A stretch of 41,005 nucleotides of DNA from an uncultured Solirubrobacteraceae bacterium (GCA_902806205.1 CADCVR010000106.1:1-41005); one strand, 5' to 3'; shown: positions 1 through 8,441, counted from the stretch's first letter. Numbers and translations: made by a program. The notes: generated by a model not told the origin, from the sequence alone.

Positions 1-2
1 CG

Positions 3-1733
3 CTCCTGACGGCGGCCGTGGCGACCTGGGCGGCGGCGCGGCTCGCGCTGCCGCGACCTCCCGTGCCCGGCGTCACGGAGGAACTCGCGGGCTGGTGGTC
101 CTCCGCCCGCCCGGCGGCGCGGGTCGCGGCGGGGGCGGCGGCGGTCGTGCCGCTCGGGTGGGCGGCCTGGCAGCTGCGTTACCCGTACGTCGGCACGGAC
201 GGGCTGACCTACCACCTGCCCCTGGCCTCCATGTGGGCCAGAGCCGGGCAGGCGGCCGGGCTCACCCCGGTCCTGGACGGCCTGCCCGTGGAGAACTACC
301 CCGTCACCAACGAGGTGACCGTGAGCTGGATGCTCGGCTTGAGCGGCTCGTGGGTCGCCGCCTCCGTGTGGTCGCCGGCGCTGGCGGTGCTGCTCGTGGC
401 CGCAGGTCGCCTGGGACTGCAGCGGCTCCGGGTGCCGGGGCGAACGGCATGGCTCGCGCTCGCTGCGCTCGCGACGCTGCCCGTCGTCGCCACCCAGCTC
501 GGCACCCCGAACACCGACGTCCCCATGCTGACGTGGCTCGTGGTGGCGGCCGCGCTCGCCGCCGCGTCGCGCCGGAACCCGCTCCTGCTCGCCTTCGCGC
601 TCGTCGCGGCGGGCCTGAGCTTCGGCACGAAGACCACCGGCACGGTCGCCCTCGCGGTGGTGCTCGGGAGCGCGGCCTGGGCGTCGCGCGGCGCACTGCG
701 GGCGCTCGGGCGGCCGCTCGGGGCCGCGGCGCTCGTGGCCGTGGGCGTCGGCGGGGTCTGGGCGTTGCGCAACACGGTGCTGCACGGCTCGCCGCTGTGG
801 CCGCTCGTGGCCACCGCGTTCGGCGATCCGGTGCCGCCCACCCTCGCCCCCTTCCAGGCGTCGTTCATCTCCCATCCGCGCGAGATGCTCGACGGGCGCG
901 TCGCCGAGTACGCGAAGGTTCTCGGAGGCGGCGCCGTCCTGCTCGCGGCGGGCCTGGTCGCGCCGGTGCTCGGGCGCTCGCGGGCGAGCGGGGCCGCGGG
1001 CGCCCTGGTGGCGATCACCGCGCTGGCCTGGAGCGTCGCGCCCTACACCGGCATCTCGAGCGACACGGCGCTGGCGGTGGGCGCGGTGCGCTACGGGCTG
1101 CCCTGCCTGGCGGTGTGCTGCGTCGCGCTCGCCCTGGCGGCACGTGACGGTGGGCCACGGGCCCGGACCGCGGTCGACGCGACGCTCGGCCTGGCCGCTC
1201 TCGTCTCGCTCGCCAGCACCGCGCGGTTCGGCTTCCCGCTCGTGCCGGGCGCGGGAACCGTGGTGACGTTGATCGCGCTCGGCGCGGTGGTGGGCCTCGC
1301 CGGGAGCCACCTCGCCGCGCGGGTCCGCCCGCGGGCGTTCCTGCGGGTCGGGGCGCTGACGGTCGCGGGTGTGCTGGCCACCGCGGGACTGACCCTGGGC
1401 GCCCGGAACTACCTCGCACGCCACGTCACCGTCCAGATCGGCGACGAGGGGCTGCTCGCGGCCGCCCTCGCTCGTCCGGAGTACGCCCGCGACCGCTTCC
1501 CGATCGCGATGGCGCCCGCCACCAACGCGCTGCTGTCCGGCGACCGGCTCGCGCACCGGGTCACCCTCATCCCGGACGGGACGAGCTGCGCCGAGGTCCG
1601 CCGGCAGCGCCGCGAGGGGTGGGTCGTGCTGCAGCGCCTGCCACCCACCGCGCAGTACCGCCGGCTGGCCGCCTGCCTGCGCGGGGACCCTCCGGTGTTC
1701 TCCGACTCCGGCTATGAGCTTCATGCCGGCTGA
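3..1733 (+). CDS. Polytopic membrane protein, GT-C glycosyltransferase-like (5' end outside window)
   Basis: The reading frame is open to the left edge, so the start is probably outside the window; the first in-window start is GTG at 18. About 570 residues carry around ten hydrophobic helices. The motif TDGLTYHLP, roughly 55-65 residues in, follows the first helix and resembles the acidic periplasmic-loop motif (D-x-x-x-YHLP) of ArnT/PMT-like GT-C glycosyltransferases that use polyprenyl-phosphate sugars. The C-terminal ~100 residues form a soluble extracytoplasmic domain. The stop overlaps the next gene by 20 bases, and the neighbours are sugar-transfer and methyltransfer genes, which supports a glycan-assembly role. 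The GT-C assignment rests on topology and one motif; a non-enzymatic membrane protein is possible. Confidence 0.75.
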   Translation, partial: LLTAAVATWAAARLALPRPPVPGVTEELAGWWSSARPAARVAAGAAAVVPLGWAAWQLRYPYVGTDGLTYHLPLASMWARAGQAAGLTPVLDGLPVENYPVTNEVTVSWMLGLSGSWVAASVWSPALAVLLVAAGRLGLQRLRVPGRTAWLALAALATLPVVATQLGTPNTDVPMLTWLVVAAALAAASRRNPLLLAFALVAAGLSFGTKTTGTVALAVVLGSAAWASRGALRALGRPLGAAALVAVGVGGVWALRNTVLHGSPLWPLVATAFGDPVPPTLAPFQASFISHPREMLDGRVAEYAKVLGGGAVLLAAGLVAPVLGRSRASGAAGALVAITALAWSVAPYTGISSDTALAVGAVRYGLPCLAVCCVALALAARDGGPRARTAVDATLGLAALVSLASTARFGFPLVPGAGTVVTLIALGAVVGLAGSHLAARVRPRAFLRVGALTVAGVLATAGLTLGARNYLARHVTVQIGDEGLLAAALARPEYARDRFPIAMAPATNALLSGDRLAHRVTLIPDGTSCAEVRRQRREGWVVLQRLPPTAQYRRLAACLRGDPPVFSDSGYELHAG

Positions 1734-2628
1734 GTGCGCCTGGTGCGGCGCCGCGCTGCCGGGCGCCGCCGAATCCGGCCAGGCCTGGCACGTCGTGCGC
1801 TGCGCGGCGTGCTCGGCCGGGACGACGCAGCCCTGGCCCACCCCGGCGGAGCTCGAGGCGGCCTACCCGGACGCCTACCGGCCCGCGGCGGGCCGCTTCG
1901 GGAGTCACGGCGACCGGCTGCTTTCCTGGTCGCGCGGCCTCCTGGCCCGCCGCGTCGATGCGCTGGCACCGCCCGGCCCCGTGCTCGACGTGGGCGCGGG
2001 CGACGGGTCGCTGCTGCGTGCGCTGCGCGCCCGCGGGCGCGACGGGCTCGGTCTCGAGCGCCACGCCGCCGTGCACGCCGGCGTCCCGATGCGCGACGCG
2101 GGGGTCGCCGACCTGCCCGGAGGCTGGGCGGCGATCGTCTTCTGGCACGCGCTCGAGCACCTGCCGGCACCCGCCGCCGAGCTGGCCGCCGCGGCCGAGC
2201 GGCTGGCGCCGGGCGGCGTGCTGGTCATCGCCGTGCCGAACCCGGGCAGCCTGCAGGCTCGCATGTCCGGCGCGGACTGGCTGGCGCTCGACCTCCCGCG
2301 CCACCTCGTCCACGTTCCCCGCGAAGTGCTGCTCGGCCGGCTCGCCGAGCTCGGCCTGTCGGTGGAGCGGGTGAGCGGCTGGCGTGGCGGGCAGGTCGGC
2401 TTCGGCATGCTGCACGGGCTCGTCCGGCGCCTCCCGGGCCGCCCTGACCTCTACGATGCCGTCCGTCGCCCGGGGGCGAGGCTGCGGGCGCAGGGGCAGA
2501 CCGAACGCCGCCGGGCGCTGGCCGCCGGAGCGCTTCTGGCTCCGCTCGCGGGGGTCGCCGCCGCCGCCGAGATCGCCCTGCGCCGAGCGGGGACAACCTA
2601 CGTCGAGGCCCGCCGTGTCCACCCCTGA
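1714..2628 (+). CDS. Class I SAM-dependent methyltransferase with N-terminal zinc ribbon
   Basis: The protein of 304 residues starts with a four-cysteine zinc-ribbon-like knuckle (CxxC at 8-11, CxxC at 30-33). A Rossmann methyltransferase core follows, with SAM motif I VLDVGAGDG near residue 89, the acidic FWHALEHLP segment, and the APGGVLVIAVPN post-core strand. Zinc-ribbon methyltransferases of this layout are common in surface-polysaccharide clusters, where they modify nucleotide sugars or glycan ends; the substrate cannot be read here. ATG 1714 overlaps the preceding gene by 20 bases; ATG 1723 in the same frame is an alternative. The last 14 bases overlap the next gene if its GTG is used. 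Confidence 0.88.
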   Translation: MSFMPAECAWCGAALPGAAESGQAWHVVRCAACSAGTTQPWPTPAELEAAYPDAYRPAAGRFGSHGDRLLSWSRGLLARRVDALAPPGPVLDVGAGDGSLLRALRARGRDGLGLERHAAVHAGVPMRDAGVADLPGGWAAIVFWHALEHLPAPAAELAAAAERLAPGGVLVIAVPNPGSLQARMSGADWLALDLPRHLVHVPREVLLGRLAELGLSVERVSGWRGGQVGFGMLHGLVRRLPGRPDLYDAVRRPGARLRAQGQTERRRALAAGALLAPLAGVAAAAEIALRRAGTTYVEARRVHP

Positions 2629-3400
2629 ACCCGTCATGTCACCCGAGCTCTCGCTCAAGGAGGGCAAGAAGGTGGTCGTCGTCATGCCGGCGCGCAACGC
2701 GGCACGGACGCTCGAGAACACCGTCTCGGGCATCGACCGCGCCTGGGTCGACGAGATCATCCTGGTCGACGACTTCTCCACGGACGAGACCGTCCGCCTG
2801 GCGCGCACCCTGCCGGAGCTGCACGTCCTGTGGCATCCGCACAACGTGGGCTACGGCGGCAATCAGAAGACGTGCTACCTCCAAGCGCTCCAGCAGGACG
2901 CCGACGTCGTCGTGATGCTCCACCCCGACGGCCAGTACGAGCCCTCGCTGATCTCGCAGCTCGTCGCGCCGATCCTGCGCGGGGAGCACGACCTCGTCCT
3001 CGGGTCGCGCTTCGCGGACCCCGGCGGGGCGCGCGCGGGGGGCATGCCCTGGTGGAAGTGGCTGGCCAACCGCGGGCTCACCCGGATCGAGAACCGGGTG
3101 CTCGGCACGGAGCTGTCGGAGATGCACACGGGCTATCGCGCCTACTCGCGCGAGCTGCTCATGGGGATCCCGTTCCTGCGCAACGCCCTCGACTTCTCCT
3201 TCGACTCGGAGGTGCTCATGCAGGCCGTTCACCTGGGCTACCGGATCGGGGAGGTCCCGACGCGGACGATCTACTTCGACGACGCGTCGTCGATCGGGTT
3301 GCGCGCCTCGACGGTCTACGGGATCAAGACCCTGGGTGCCGCCGGGCGCCTCGTGCTCCACCGCAACGGCGTGCTGCGCAGCCGGAAGTTCTCGCCGTGA
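2615..3400 (+). CDS. Family 2 glycosyltransferase (dolichol-phosphate mannosyltransferase-like)
   Basis: A GT-A fold: VVVVMPARNAARTL near the N-terminus, ILVDDFSTDET, then MLHPDGQYEP where the HPDGQ motif takes the place of the usual DxD/DADGQ metal site, followed by LGSRF. This is the pattern of polyprenyl-phosphate hexose synthases and related GT2 enzymes that move a sugar from a nucleotide donor to a lipid carrier on the cytoplasmic side. There are no C-terminal helices, so it is the soluble type (about 261 residues). GTG 2615 is chosen because GAGG lies six bases upstream and it overlaps the previous stop; ATG 2636 is an alternative. The product could feed the GT-C-like protein two genes upstream. 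Confidence 0.88.
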   Translation: MSTPEPVMSPELSLKEGKKVVVVMPARNAARTLENTVSGIDRAWVDEIILVDDFSTDETVRLARTLPELHVLWHPHNVGYGGNQKTCYLQALQQDADVVVMLHPDGQYEPSLISQLVAPILRGEHDLVLGSRFADPGGARAGGMPWWKWLANRGLTRIENRVLGTELSEMHTGYRAYSRELLMGIPFLRNALDFSFDSEVLMQAVHLGYRIGEVPTRTIYFDDASSIGLRASTVYGIKTLGAAGRLVLHRNGVLRSRKFSP

Positions 3401-4155
3401 TGGTCAGCGGCGAACGGGTCACGACCGCCGCCGGCGGCTTCAACCCGACGTTCCAGCGCCACGTCGCCGCCTACCGGCTGTGCGCTCCCCTGCTGCCCGG
3501 CCCGCCCGGGCGCGTGCTCGACCTGGGCTGCGGGGCGGGTCACTCCTTCGCCGAGCTGGCGCCGCGCGAGAGCGTCGGGGTCGACCTCGACGCGGACGCC
3601 CTGCACGGCCAGCCGCGCGAGACCGTGGCCGCCGACATGCGCGCGCTGCCGTTCGTGGACGGCAGCTTCGGGAGCGTGCTGGCGGTGCAGTCGATCGAGC
3701 ACGTCGGCAACCCGGAGCGGGTCGTCGCCGAGGCGCGGCGGGTGCTCGAGCCGGGCGGAACGGCGGTCTGGGTGACCCCGAACCGGCTGACCTTCGGACG
3801 ACCCGACGAGATCATCGACCCCTACCACTGGGTGGAGTACGACGCCGCGCAGCTCTCGGCGCTCCTGTCGCAGGCCTTCACCGCGGTGGAACTTCTCGGG
3901 ATCGCCGGGTCGCCGCGCTACGCCGAGTTCGACCGCCGGGAGAAGGCCCGCATGGAGCGCGTGCTGCGGCTCGACCCGCTGGGCCTGCGCCGCCGCCTGC
4001 CGCGCCGGGTGATGCAGCGCGCCTACGACATCGCGCTGACCGTGACGCGCCGCCGGACGACCGCCGCGGGCGCGGGGATCACCCCCGAGGACTTCAGCCT
4101 GGTGCGCGACGACCTCGACGGGGTGCTGGACCTCGTGGCGGTGTGCCAGGCGTGA
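3400..4155 (+). CDS. Class I SAM-dependent methyltransferase (Methyltransf_11-like)
   Basis: The 251-residue protein has motif I VLDLGCGAG at 39-47, the acidic VGVDLDADAL strand end, DMRALPFVDGSF and the post-motif VLEPGGTAVWVTPN, the standard SAM-methyltransferase order. Start ATG 3400 uses the last base of the preceding stop (TGATG), so translation is probably coupled. The C-terminal ~80 residues are basic and Leu/Arg-rich with no clear domain. As the second methyltransferase of this cluster it likely acts on the same lipid-linked or surface glycan, but the substrate is unknown. Confidence 0.87.
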   Translation: MVSGERVTTAAGGFNPTFQRHVAAYRLCAPLLPGPPGRVLDLGCGAGHSFAELAPRESVGVDLDADALHGQPRETVAADMRALPFVDGSFGSVLAVQSIEHVGNPERVVAEARRVLEPGGTAVWVTPNRLTFGRPDEIIDPYHWVEYDAAQLSALLSQAFTAVELLGIAGSPRYAEFDRREKARMERVLRLDPLGLRRRLPRRVMQRAYDIALTVTRRRTTAAGAGITPEDFSLVRDDLDGVLDLVAVCQA

Positions 4156-4592
4156 AGCGCCGGCCGATCGACGGCGCCTGGCCGGCCCTGCCGCTGCTCA
4201 CGCTCGCGATCGCGGCGATCGTGGCGGTGCTGGGCATCGTGGCCGCACCTCAGCCGACCGACGCAGACCGGATCGCCGACACGGTGGAGGACTTCGCGCA
4301 GGCCGTGCAGGAGCGCCGCGGCACGGACGCCTGCGCGCTGCTGACCCCCGCCGCCCGCCAGGCCACGGCCGCCCGCACGGGGACGCTGAGCTGCGCGGAG
4401 TTCGTCCGCTCGTTCGGCTTCGGCTTCGACGCGGGCACGTTGCGCGTGGCACGGGTCGTCGAGGTGGACATCGCCGGCGACCGGGCGACGATCCCCCGCG
4501 ATCGGCTCCTCGTTCCCGGCGGCAAGCCGTTCGGCCGCGCCCTCGCGCTCGAGCGCATCGACGGCGCCTGGCGCATCGCGGCGGCCGGGTAG
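4152..4592 (+). CDS. Small membrane-anchored protein, NTF2/DUF4878-like
   Basis: GTG 4152 overlaps the upstream stop by four bases (GTGA). The 146-residue product has a short basic N-terminus, one hydrophobic helix at about 12-33, and a soluble domain of about 110 residues. This domain begins with a helix (DTVEDFAQAVQERRG), has a CALLTP segment, and ends in strands closing with ALERIDGAWRIAAAG. That pattern resembles NTF2-like lumazine-binding domains of secreted actinobacterial proteins. Two cysteines (in DACALL and SCAEF) could form a disulfide. It closes the operon, and the next gene is convergent five bases away. No specific function can be assigned. Confidence 0.7.
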   Translation: MKRRPIDGAWPALPLLTLAIAAIVAVLGIVAAPQPTDADRIADTVEDFAQAVQERRGTDACALLTPAARQATAARTGTLSCAEFVRSFGFGFDAGTLRVARVVEVDIAGDRATIPRDRLLVPGGKPFGRALALERIDGAWRIAAAG

Positions 4593-4596
4593 CGCG

Positions 4597-5223
4597 TCAG
4601 ATCGCCGGCGGCGGCTCGCCGCGGGCGAAGCGCTCGAGCGCGAGGGCCAGCGCCGGCAGGTAGCTCGCGGGAACGAGCTCCTGGCGCGCGATCTGCGTCG
4701 CGGTGACCGCCCGTCCGTCCCACTCGCGTCCGGGCCAGGGACCGGGGATCGCGCCGCAGGCGAGCTCGGCGAAGTGCTCCACGACAATCCAGGCCAGGCC
4801 GGCGACCTCGGCACGGTCGAAGCCCGTCCACGCCTCGAGCGGCCGGGAGTCGCGCGTGAGGAACACATGCTGGAACTCGCGGTTGGTCGTCGCCGGGGTC
4901 GGATGATCGACCACGGGACGCATCCCGAGGTCCTCGAGCGTGGCGAGCGCGAACGTCACGCCGAGCTCCTCCTCCGCCTCACGGACGCCGTCGCCGACCG
5001 ACTCGCCCGCGGTCAGGTGGCCGGCCGCGGTGGCGTCGAGCATCCCTCCGAAGGCCTCCTTGTCGCGGGCGCGGCGCTGGAGCAGCACGCCGTCGCCCGA
5101 GACCACCCACAGGTGGAAGCAGCGGTGCCAGAGACCGTCGCGGTGCACGACGTCGCGGCGCTCGACGCCGACCCACCCGCCGCGCTCGTCGTAGACGTCG
5201 AGGAGCTCCCCCGGATCAGTCAC
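4597..5223 (-). CDS. Nudix hydrolase, isopentenyl-diphosphate isomerase/YfcD-like
   Basis: About 208 residues. The Nudix box is present as a GHLTAGES...REAEEELG pattern, preceded by LHRxFHLWV-like and LLQRRARDKE strands typical of the IDI/YfcD type of Nudix proteins that act on diphosphate compounds. GTG at 5223 is chosen because it overlaps by four bases (GTGA) the stop of the small frame at 5220-5441, which in turn overlaps the CoA-transferase gene, so the three are probably translated as a coupled unit. Upstream of this start the frame becomes Arg/Pro-rich and does not look like protein. The substrate is unknown. Confidence 0.85.
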   Translation of the reverse strand: MTDPGELLDVYDERGGWVGVERRDVVHRDGLWHRCFHLWVVSGDGVLLQRRARDKEAFGGMLDATAAGHLTAGESVGDGVREAEEELGVTFALATLEDLGMRPVVDHPTPATTNREFQHVFLTRDSRPLEAWTGFDRAEVAGLAWIVVEHFAELACGAIPGPWPGREWDGRAVTATQIARQELVPASYLPALALALERFARGEPPPAI

Positions 5224-5441
5224 GGCGGCGGCGGCGGCGCCCGGCGCCGCCCGGCTCGACCTCTCCCCGCCAGCCGGTCGCGGAGCGTCTCGACGACGGT
5301 GAAGCCGAGGCGCCCGTCGTGGCCTCCCGCGCGGAAGCCGGAGCGAAGCGGCCCCTCGCGTTGGTGCTCGATCGTGTCTGCCGAGACGCCGGAGGCCCCG
5401 GACGGCTCGGCCAGCCCGAGCAGGCCGCCCGCCGGGCTCAC
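5220..5441 (-). CDS. Unrecognised 73-residue protein coupled to both neighbours
   Basis: GTG at 5441 overlaps the CoA-transferase stop by four bases (GTGA), and its own TGA at 5222-5220 overlaps the Nudix GTG start in the same way. About nine in ten of its codons end in G or C, as in the neighbouring real genes. The middle is ordinary-looking protein (SADTIEHQREGPLR, then GFTVVETLRDRLAG), and the tail is Arg-rich ending in five prolines. No family is recognised. A longer frame running upstream through the CoA-transferase gene is antisense-frame noise; the coupled GTG is the sensible start. It may be a small accessory protein of the CoA-transferase/Nudix unit. Confidence 0.6.
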   Translation of the reverse strand: MSPAGGLLGLAEPSGASGVSADTIEHQREGPLRSGFRAGGHDGRLGFTVVETLRDRLAGRGRAGRRRAPPPPP

Positions 5442-6673
5442 GACGCGGAGAAGGCGCCCCGACCGCCCGCGTCGGGCAGCCCGGCCGCGGCGCCCGCGGC
5501 ATGCAGCGCCGCGATCTCCTCCACGCCCAGCCCCGCCGCCGCGAGCTCGGCGTCGGTGTGCTGGCCCAGGCCGGGAGCCGGGCGCCGGTTGGGCTCGGGG
5601 GGCGTGCGGGAGAGCTTCACGGGCGGGCCGAGCACCCGGACGGGCTCGTGCGCGCCCGGCTGGTCGAGCTCGACGACCATGCGGCGCTCCCGGACGAGCT
5701 CTGAGCCGAGCGCCTCCTCGAGCTCGAGCACGGGCTCCAGGCAGCAGTCGTGCTCGCCGGCGAACTGCGCCCACTGGGCCCGGGTGCGCTCCTTGAAGAC
5801 CTCCTCGAGCTGGGCGTGCGCCGCCGAGCCCGGCGCCTCGAACTGCTGCTCGACGAGGTCCTCGCGACCGACGCCCCGACAGAACGCCGCGAAGAACTTC
5901 GGCTCCAGCGCGCCCAGGGTCACGTACCCGTCGGCGCACGCGTAGGGCCGGTAGCAGACGAATCGCCCGCCGAGCTCCATCGCGCCCCGCCGCAGCTTCT
6001 CACCCTGCAGTGCACGCGCGGCGTCCATCGCCAGCCAGCTCAGCGCGCCGTCGGCCATGGAGACGTCGACGAACTGGCCCTCACCGGAGCGGTCGCGCTC
6101 GCGCAGCGCCGCCAGGATCCCGAAGGCCGCCATCAGCGCGCCGCCGCCCACGTCGGCGACCTGCCCGCCGGCGAGCACGGGGGCCCCGTCGGCGTCTCCC
6201 GAGAGGCCCAGCAGCCCGACGCGCGCGAGGTAGTTCATGTCGTGACCCGACCGCGCGGTCAGCGGGCCCTGGGCGCCGTAGCCCGAGATCGAGCAGAGGA
6301 CGATGCCCCGGTTGCGCTCGCGGAGCGCGTCGTAGCCGACGCCGAGGCGGTCCATCACCCCGGGGCGGAAGGACTCGAGCACGACGTCGGCGCCGTCGAC
6401 GAGCGTCAGGAACGCCTCCCGGCCCGCCGGCTCCTTGAGGTTCAGCCGCACCGACGCCTTGTTGCGGTTCAGCGCGAGGAAGCGCACGGCCTTGGCGGAG
6501 TCCTCGACGCCGTCCACCGCGGGACGTGACCAGCGCAGGTAGTCGCCGGGGCCGGTGTCCTCGACCTTGACGACGTCCGCGCCGTAGTCGGCCAGCAGCA
6601 GCGAGCAGAAGGGGCCGGGAAGCAGGCGCGAGAGGTCGAGGACGCGGATGCCCTCGAGCGGGAGCGCGCTCAT
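5438..6673 (-). CDS. CaiB/BaiF family CoA-transferase (alpha-methylacyl-CoA racemase-like)
   Basis: A 411-residue class III CoA-transferase/racemase. The N-terminus LEGIRVLDLSRLLPGP, then DYGADVVKVED, RNKASVRLNLK, DVVLESFRPGVMDRLG and SGHDMNYLA (with the family's catalytic Asp) are all diagnostic. LLGLSG and GGGALMAAFGI resemble the Amacr/racemase branch rather than formyl-CoA transferase. The enzyme moves CoA between acids, or epimerises 2-methylacyl-CoA, in the cytoplasm. ATG 6673 (MSALPLEGIR) matches the family N-terminus; the longer upstream frame is not protein-like. A 17-bp perfect palindrome lies 69 bases upstream. Confidence 0.92.
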   Translation of the reverse strand: MSALPLEGIRVLDLSRLLPGPFCSLLLADYGADVVKVEDTGPGDYLRWSRPAVDGVEDSAKAVRFLALNRNKASVRLNLKEPAGREAFLTLVDGADVVLESFRPGVMDRLGVGYDALRERNRGIVLCSISGYGAQGPLTARSGHDMNYLARVGLLGLSGDADGAPVLAGGQVADVGGGALMAAFGILAALRERDRSGEGQFVDVSMADGALSWLAMDAARALQGEKLRRGAMELGGRFVCYRPYACADGYVTLGALEPKFFAAFCRGVGREDLVEQQFEAPGSAAHAQLEEVFKERTRAQWAQFAGEHDCCLEPVLELEEALGSELVRERRMVVELDQPGAHEPVRVLGPPVKLSRTPPEPNRRPAPGLGQHTDAELAAAGLGVEEIAALHAAGAAAGLPDAGGRGAFSAS

Positions 6674-6741
6674 CGGCCGGCCAAGGTCCCGAGGTGCTGC
6701 CCACGGCCGAGGGACACGAGACATCTCATGCAGACACCATC

Positions 6742-6758
6742 GCACGAGATCCTCGTGC
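6742..6758. promoter_or_regulatory. 17-bp perfect palindrome upstream of CoA-transferase
   Basis: GCACGAG, ATC, CTCGTGC: seven-base perfect arms with a three-base centre, 69 bases before the CoA-transferase start and in the gap after the GNAT gene. The size and symmetry fit a dimeric repressor site (for example TetR type). There is no T-run, so a terminator is less likely. Role inferred. Confidence 0.4.
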
Positions 6759-6856
6759 TTCCCACGCGTGACGCGGCCCGGCGGAGGCACGGGGGCAGCG
6801 TGCGTCCGCCGGCGCACACCACACTCGTCCGTGGCGCGCCCGCGGCGTCGCGACCG

Positions 6857-7381
6857 TCAGTCGAGCCGGCGGGCGAGCTCGACGACCGGGCCGTGCCCGG
6901 ACCGCCGGCGGAAGCCCAGGCCGCGGAAGAGGCGAAGCGCGGGGTGGTTGTCGGCCTGCACCTGGGCGACGGCGCAGTGGACGCCCTCGCAGCGAGCCCG
7001 GGCGAGCACGCCCTCGATGAGCTCGGCGCCCAGGCCGCGGCCGTGGACGTCGTCACGCACGACGATCGCGATCTCGGCTTCGCCGGGATGGGCAGGATCC
7101 TCCACGCTGCGGACGACGCCGACCAGATCGGAGAGCTGCGGGGCCGACGCGCGCCCGGCAGTCGGCTCGCCGGCCCCGTCGGGCTCCGGCGGCAGGACCT
7201 CGGCGACGAGCGCGATGTGATGGTGTCCGTCGACCTCGGTGAGGTAGCGCAGATCGCTTCGGGTCAACTCGCCCTTGGCCGCGTGGTAGCGACGGTAACG
7301 GGTGTCGTCCGACAGCCGCCGATGAAAGCGCTCCAGCGCGGGCTTGTCGTTCGAGCGAATGGGACGGAGGCGCAATGCCAC
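6857..7381 (-). CDS. GNAT family N-acetyltransferase
   Basis: The 174-residue protein starts LRLRPIRSNDKPAL and contains a degenerate strand-4 region (EIAIVVRDDVHGRGLG) with the acetyl-CoA pyrophosphate loop VHGRGLGAEL, then VQADNHPALRLFRGLGF, the classic end of a GNAT fold. This layout resembles acetyltransferase modules found alone or fused to acyl-CoA synthetases. GTG 7381 is chosen because residues before it are Arg/Pro-rich noise and a TACCCT box lies six bases upstream, fitting leaderless transcription. The acceptor is unknown. Confidence 0.85.
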   Translation of the reverse strand: MALRLRPIRSNDKPALERFHRRLSDDTRYRRYHAAKGELTRSDLRYLTEVDGHHHIALVAEVLPPEPDGAGEPTAGRASAPQLSDLVGVVRSVEDPAHPGEAEIAIVVRDDVHGRGLGAELIEGVLARARCEGVHCAVAQVQADNHPALRLFRGLGFRRRSGHGPVVELARRLD

Positions 7382-7387
7382 ATCTCC

Positions 7388-7393
7388 AGGGTA
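7388..7393 (-). promoter_or_regulatory. -10-like box TACCCT for GNAT gene (leaderless spacing)
   Basis: TACCCT ends six bases before GTG 7381 on the minus strand, so transcription would start at or next to the start codon. Confidence 0.45.
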
Positions 7394-7481
7394 GGTCGTA
7401 GGGCGCCGTCGGGGCGTGAGGACGCGCACATCCGGCGGGGGCCGCAGCGGGCGGCCGGGGCGCGGGCAGCGACGCCCGCCG

Positions 7482-8435
7482 TCAGCGCCGCTTGCCGTAG
7501 ATGCGCGCGCAGCGCCTCTGCGCGGCGCGGCGGGCGCGCTTGGAGCGGACGCGGTCGGCCTTGGCGTAGCACGCCCCACGCCGGCGGGCGGCGCTGCGCC
7601 GGGCCCGTGCCTTGCGCGGCGCCGCGGCGGGCGTGGCGACGGCGGCGAGGGGAGCAGCCGCCGGGGCGGGGAGGCGAGCGGTCACCCAGTCGCGCAGCGG
7701 CGTGTCCGCCACCCGTGCGTAGACCCCGAACTGCGTCGGGACGCCGCAGCCGAATCCGAAGGAGACGACGCCGACGAGCGCCGTTGCACCGCCGGGCCCG
7801 TCGACCATGAGCGGGCCGCCGGAGTCGCCTTGGCAGGAGTCCCTGAAGCCGGTCACCTCGCCTGCGCACAGCTCGGACCCTGCGTCGAAGTCGCCCCCGT
7901 TGGAGGCCGCGCAGCTCGCGTCGGACTGGCGCGTGGTGGTGACCTCCTGCAGCCGGTCGGTGGCGCTGACGCCGAGGACGTCGAAGGTCAGCCGCGCGCC
8001 CCAGCCCGTGACGGTCACGGGCCGGCCGGGTGCCCAGCGACCCATCTCCGCGGCGGGCAGCAGCTCGATCGGCTCCTGCTTCGACGGCGCGGCCAGGCGC
8101 AGCAGCGCGACGTCGTTGCTGGCCGCCTGGGGCTTGCCGTAGCTCTCGTGGACGGTGACGGCGGCCACCTCGAGCCGCTCGGTGGGCGCCGACAAGCTCA
8201 CGCTTCCCAGCCCGACGCGGTACTTGGCGGTGGGCGCGTCGGCGACGCAGTGCGCCGCGGTCAGCACGAAGTCCGGCGCGACGAGCGAGCCGCCGCAGAT
8301 GAATCCCCCGTCGCGCTCGACGGAGGTCATGTGCGGGTACGCTCGCTGGGTGTCCTTGCCTCCCACCACGGCGCTCGCGGGCGCCGCTGCCCCCAGGCAG
8401 GCGGAAACCGCCAGAAGTACGACGATCCGAGGCAT
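7482..8435 (-). CDS. Secreted trypsin-like serine protease (S1) with Arg-rich C-terminal tail
   Basis: A Sec signal peptide (MPRIVVLLAVSACLGAAAPASA) precedes VVGGKD, the usual activation-site N-terminus. The triad is complete: His62 in TAAHC, Asp108 in NDVALL, Ser205 in GDSGGP. Asp199, six residues before Ser205, matches the trypsin S1-pocket Asp and predicts cleavage after Arg/Lys. The catalytic domain ends near residue 255. An Ala/Pro linker and a tail very rich in Arg/Lys with two cysteines follow, perhaps a surface- or polyanion-binding extension. The start ATG 8435 lies only six bases from the divergent ATG 8442. The enzyme probably acts extracellularly; substrates are unknown. Confidence 0.93.
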   Translation of the reverse strand: MPRIVVLLAVSACLGAAAPASAVVGGKDTQRAYPHMTSVERDGGFICGGSLVAPDFVLTAAHCVADAPTAKYRVGLGSVSLSAPTERLEVAAVTVHESYGKPQAASNDVALLRLAAPSKQEPIELLPAAEMGRWAPGRPVTVTGWGARLTFDVLGVSATDRLQEVTTTRQSDASCAASNGGDFDAGSELCAGEVTGFRDSCQGDSGGPLMVDGPGGATALVGVVSFGFGCGVPTQFGVYARVADTPLRDWVTARLPAPAAAPLAAVATPAAAPRKARARRSAARRRGACYAKADRVRSKRARRAAQRRCARIYGKRR

Positions 8436-8441
8436 GAGGAC

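Noticed and set aside
7416-8441. Long plus-strand frame antisense to the protease, upstream of the PGPGW gene
   Set aside because: It mirrors the protease gene in another frame and is Gly/Arg-rich; only the part from ATG 8442 looks like protein.
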